In this document: positions 21,068 to 22,473 of the stretch, piece by piece
Layout: every line of letters starts with the position of its first letter
How positions within the stretch are numbered: the stretch's first letter is position 1
Assembly (NCBI GenBank): GCA_041589565.1
Contig: JBFHVL010000029.1
Span: 1-22,473, forward strand
Direction of reading: 5' to 3'
DNA length: 22,473 bases
Origin: Pleionea sp041589565
Lineage (GTDB): Bacteria > Pseudomonadota > Gammaproteobacteria > Enterobacterales > Kangiellaceae
The notes under the pieces: model-generated
What the model was told of the DNA's origin: nothing
Databases searched by the model: none
What the model saw: only the letters and a program-made list of their open reading frames with translations
Program-made: the position numbers and the translations under genes

Positions 21068-22473
21068 ATGCGGTTTAAGCTCTGTAAACAAGGAAGCATG
21101 TTGTTGATGGCGGTATTGCTATCGGCGAACGCGTGGTCGTCCAATCCTGAAGATCCCTTGGCTGCGGTTGTAGGGATTTGGGTGGATGGCGAGCTTTCTG
21201 ATATGCCTCCTTTGTGCGGAGGTGTCTTTATTGCAGAGCATTGGGTGATTACCTCGGCTCACTGTGTTGAGCACTTTAAGCCTGAAGAGCTGGTGGTTGA
21301 ATCCAGTAGCCAAAATAGCTTAGTTGTCGAATCAATTGTGCTACATCCTGACTGGGAGCCAAACTCATTGAGTTTTGATGCAGCTCTAATCAAAGTAGTT
21401 GGAGGCACTTCAAAATCATGGATGACGCCTATTAAGGTAGATGAACTGCATTCGCAACTAGGGGCAGGGCAGGCCTCCTATTTATTAAGAACCTCACAGC
21501 CAAATCGGAAAGATTCTTACTACTTATTGTCGCAGCAGCAATGTGTCGCCGATATGTCTGCAGCCTGGAAGCGTCTCTCAAACAGTCAGCCCGATGTAAA
21601 GCTTGACCAGTCTATGCTTTGTGCGGCTCCAGCAGTACCAGAGCTCGGCAGTTGTATGGGGGATAGTGGCCATCCATTGGTTATTGAGTTTGGTGGCGAA
21701 TGGAAGCTTGGCGGGTTGGTGAGTTGGGCCTACAAGTGTGGGGAGCAGGGATTGCATAGCGTGTTCGCAAATGTGAGCATACTGAACGACTGGATTTCGC
21801 AAGTAACTGGTGAGCTTGCTGCGCCAGATAAGTTGAAGTTTGGACTGTTACCCAAAGGAAAAGCGATAAAGTTGCCGTTAACAATATCAAATAACTCCGG
21901 TAGTGATATGAGCTTGTTACTTGAAACTGTGGGAGTATCTGGCAGTCATTTTAAGCTTTCAAAAACAAGCTGTGCGCAAGTTTTACACCATAAGCAGTCA
22001 TGTACGGTGCTCGTAGAGTTTTTGTCTCTCACCGTAGGATTTCATGAAGCGACTTTGGAAATTATTGATGCCTATACAGGCATTTCGCGCACTGTTCAGT
22101 TAAGCGGCGAAGTGTTGGAAAAAGTTTCCGACTGGCCCATCGATACTAACTTTTCGGTTGAGTGGTTTAAGTCGGTTGGCAGCGGTTGGTCAATCAGCAA
22201 TGATTCCCTTCATTTTAATCCTTCAGGTTACTCCAATAAATCCCAATCATTGTTGGCCTTATTCAATTCATCTGCCGATATATCGTTTTCAATCACTGAA
22301 TACCATGAGGAATGTCAAAGCTCAACCTGTCTTAAGATTTATCTCGATGACAGTGAAGTCCAGCTTAATCAAAATTATCGAGAGCAAATTAGAGTCGTAG
22401 CCGATCTCGAGGTTACACAGGTCAAGCTCAGTGCCGATAACGATCAGCTTAACGCGTTGGTTTTTTTGATTGA
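21068..22473 (+). CDS. Secreted trypsin-fold (S1) serine protease with Ig-like C-terminal domain, 3'-truncated
   Basis: The frame stays open from the ATG at 21068 to the window edge (468 codons). A signal peptide (~1-24, R-F-K-L-C-K then L-L-M-A-V-L-L-S-A-N-A-W-S) is followed by an S1 domain to about 245. The triad is visible: His65 in T-S-A-H-C, Asp104 in F-D-A-A-L-I-K-V, Ser200 in C-M-G-D-S-G-H-P. The residue matching position 189 of chymotrypsin is Gly194, not Asp, so trypsin-like Arg/Lys specificity is not expected. The usual I-V-G-G activation site is absent. Residues ~255-348 form an Ig-like module (L-P-L-T-I-S-N-N-S-G through V-Q-L-S-G-E-V) of the 'choice-of-anchor' type. A further beta module begins after 350. 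Vibrio VesB-like proteases share this plan and end in a GlyGly-CTERM; the end here is not visible. Confidence 0.88.
   Translation, partial: MRFKLCKQGSMLLMAVLLSANAWSSNPEDPLAAVVGIWVDGELSDMPPLCGGVFIAEHWVITSAHCVEHFKPEELVVESSSQNSLVVESIVLHPDWEPNSLSFDAALIKVVGGTSKSWMTPIKVDELHSQLGAGQASYLLRTSQPNRKDSYYLLSQQQCVADMSAAWKRLSNSQPDVKLDQSMLCAAPAVPELGSCMGDSGHPLVIEFGGEWKLGGLVSWAYKCGEQGLHSVFANVSILNDWISQVTGELAAPDKLKFGLLPKGKAIKLPLTISNNSGSDMSLLLETVGVSGSHFKLSKTSCAQVLHHKQSCTVLVEFLSLTVGFHEATLEIIDAYTGISRTVQLSGEVLEKVSDWPIDTNFSVEWFKSVGSGWSISNDSLHFNPSGYSNKSQSLLALFNSSADISFSITEYHEECQSSTCLKIYLDDSEVQLNQNYREQIRVVADLEVTQVKLSADNDQLNALVFLI

Noticed and set aside
22158..22400. 80-residue plus-strand open frame near the window end
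   Set aside because: It is out of frame within the protease gene, whose own frame stays open to the edge and encodes recognisable domains.

Overview
The window reads as chromosomal DNA of a Gram-negative marine-type gammaproteobacterium. The signs are lipoprotein signal peptides, a TonB-dependent outer-membrane receptor, an arsC-wrbA-DUF2069 set divergent from yihY (an order I associate with Pseudomonadales/Oceanospirillales relatives), and AT-leaning codon use. I cannot name the genus; Oceanospirillales/Kangiellaceae-like is a guess. There are no RNA genes, CRISPR arrays or insertion sequences that I can see, and no gene-free stretch longer than 300 bases.

Region 1 (1-6876) is mostly housekeeping. 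It holds the 3' part of aroA followed by aroC (the last two steps to chorismate). A minus-strand trio follows: an ArsC-like reductase, WrbA quinone oxidoreductase and a small DUF2069 membrane protein. Divergent from it is a YihY/BrkB membrane protein, whose 3' end overlaps a convergent 577-residue protein with a PilZ-like segment. A TlpA-like thioredoxin lipoprotein closes the region.

Region 2 (6986-16055) is the most interesting part. Nine tightly packed, often overlapping genes form one apparent operon that ends at a clear intrinsic terminator. In order they encode a 174-aa exported protein, a 639-aa exported TPR/coiled-coil protein, a 946-aa TPR lipoprotein, a 205-aa TPR lipoprotein, a 99-aa exported protein, an ExbB/TolQ stator, two different ExbD proteins, and a TonB-like protein with an AgmX/PglI-type C-terminal domain. 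This matches the logic of the Myxococcus Agl-Glt machinery: an inner-membrane proton-driven motor coupled through the periplasm to TPR lipoproteins. No cytoplasmic gliding regulators or outer-membrane barrel genes are seen here. The first ExbD has Asn where the proton-carrying Asp is expected; the second keeps Asp. This suggests a specialised, asymmetric motor of unknown output.

Region 3 (16134-22473) holds an exported ApbE-type flavin transferase, a 982-aa TonB-dependent receptor with its own 5' region and a shared bidirectional terminator, and a small exported minus-strand protein. Last, truncated by the window edge, is a secreted trypsin-fold serine protease with a C-terminal Ig-like domain. 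The receptor may be one client of the motor, but the terminators place it in a separate transcription unit, so that link is inference.
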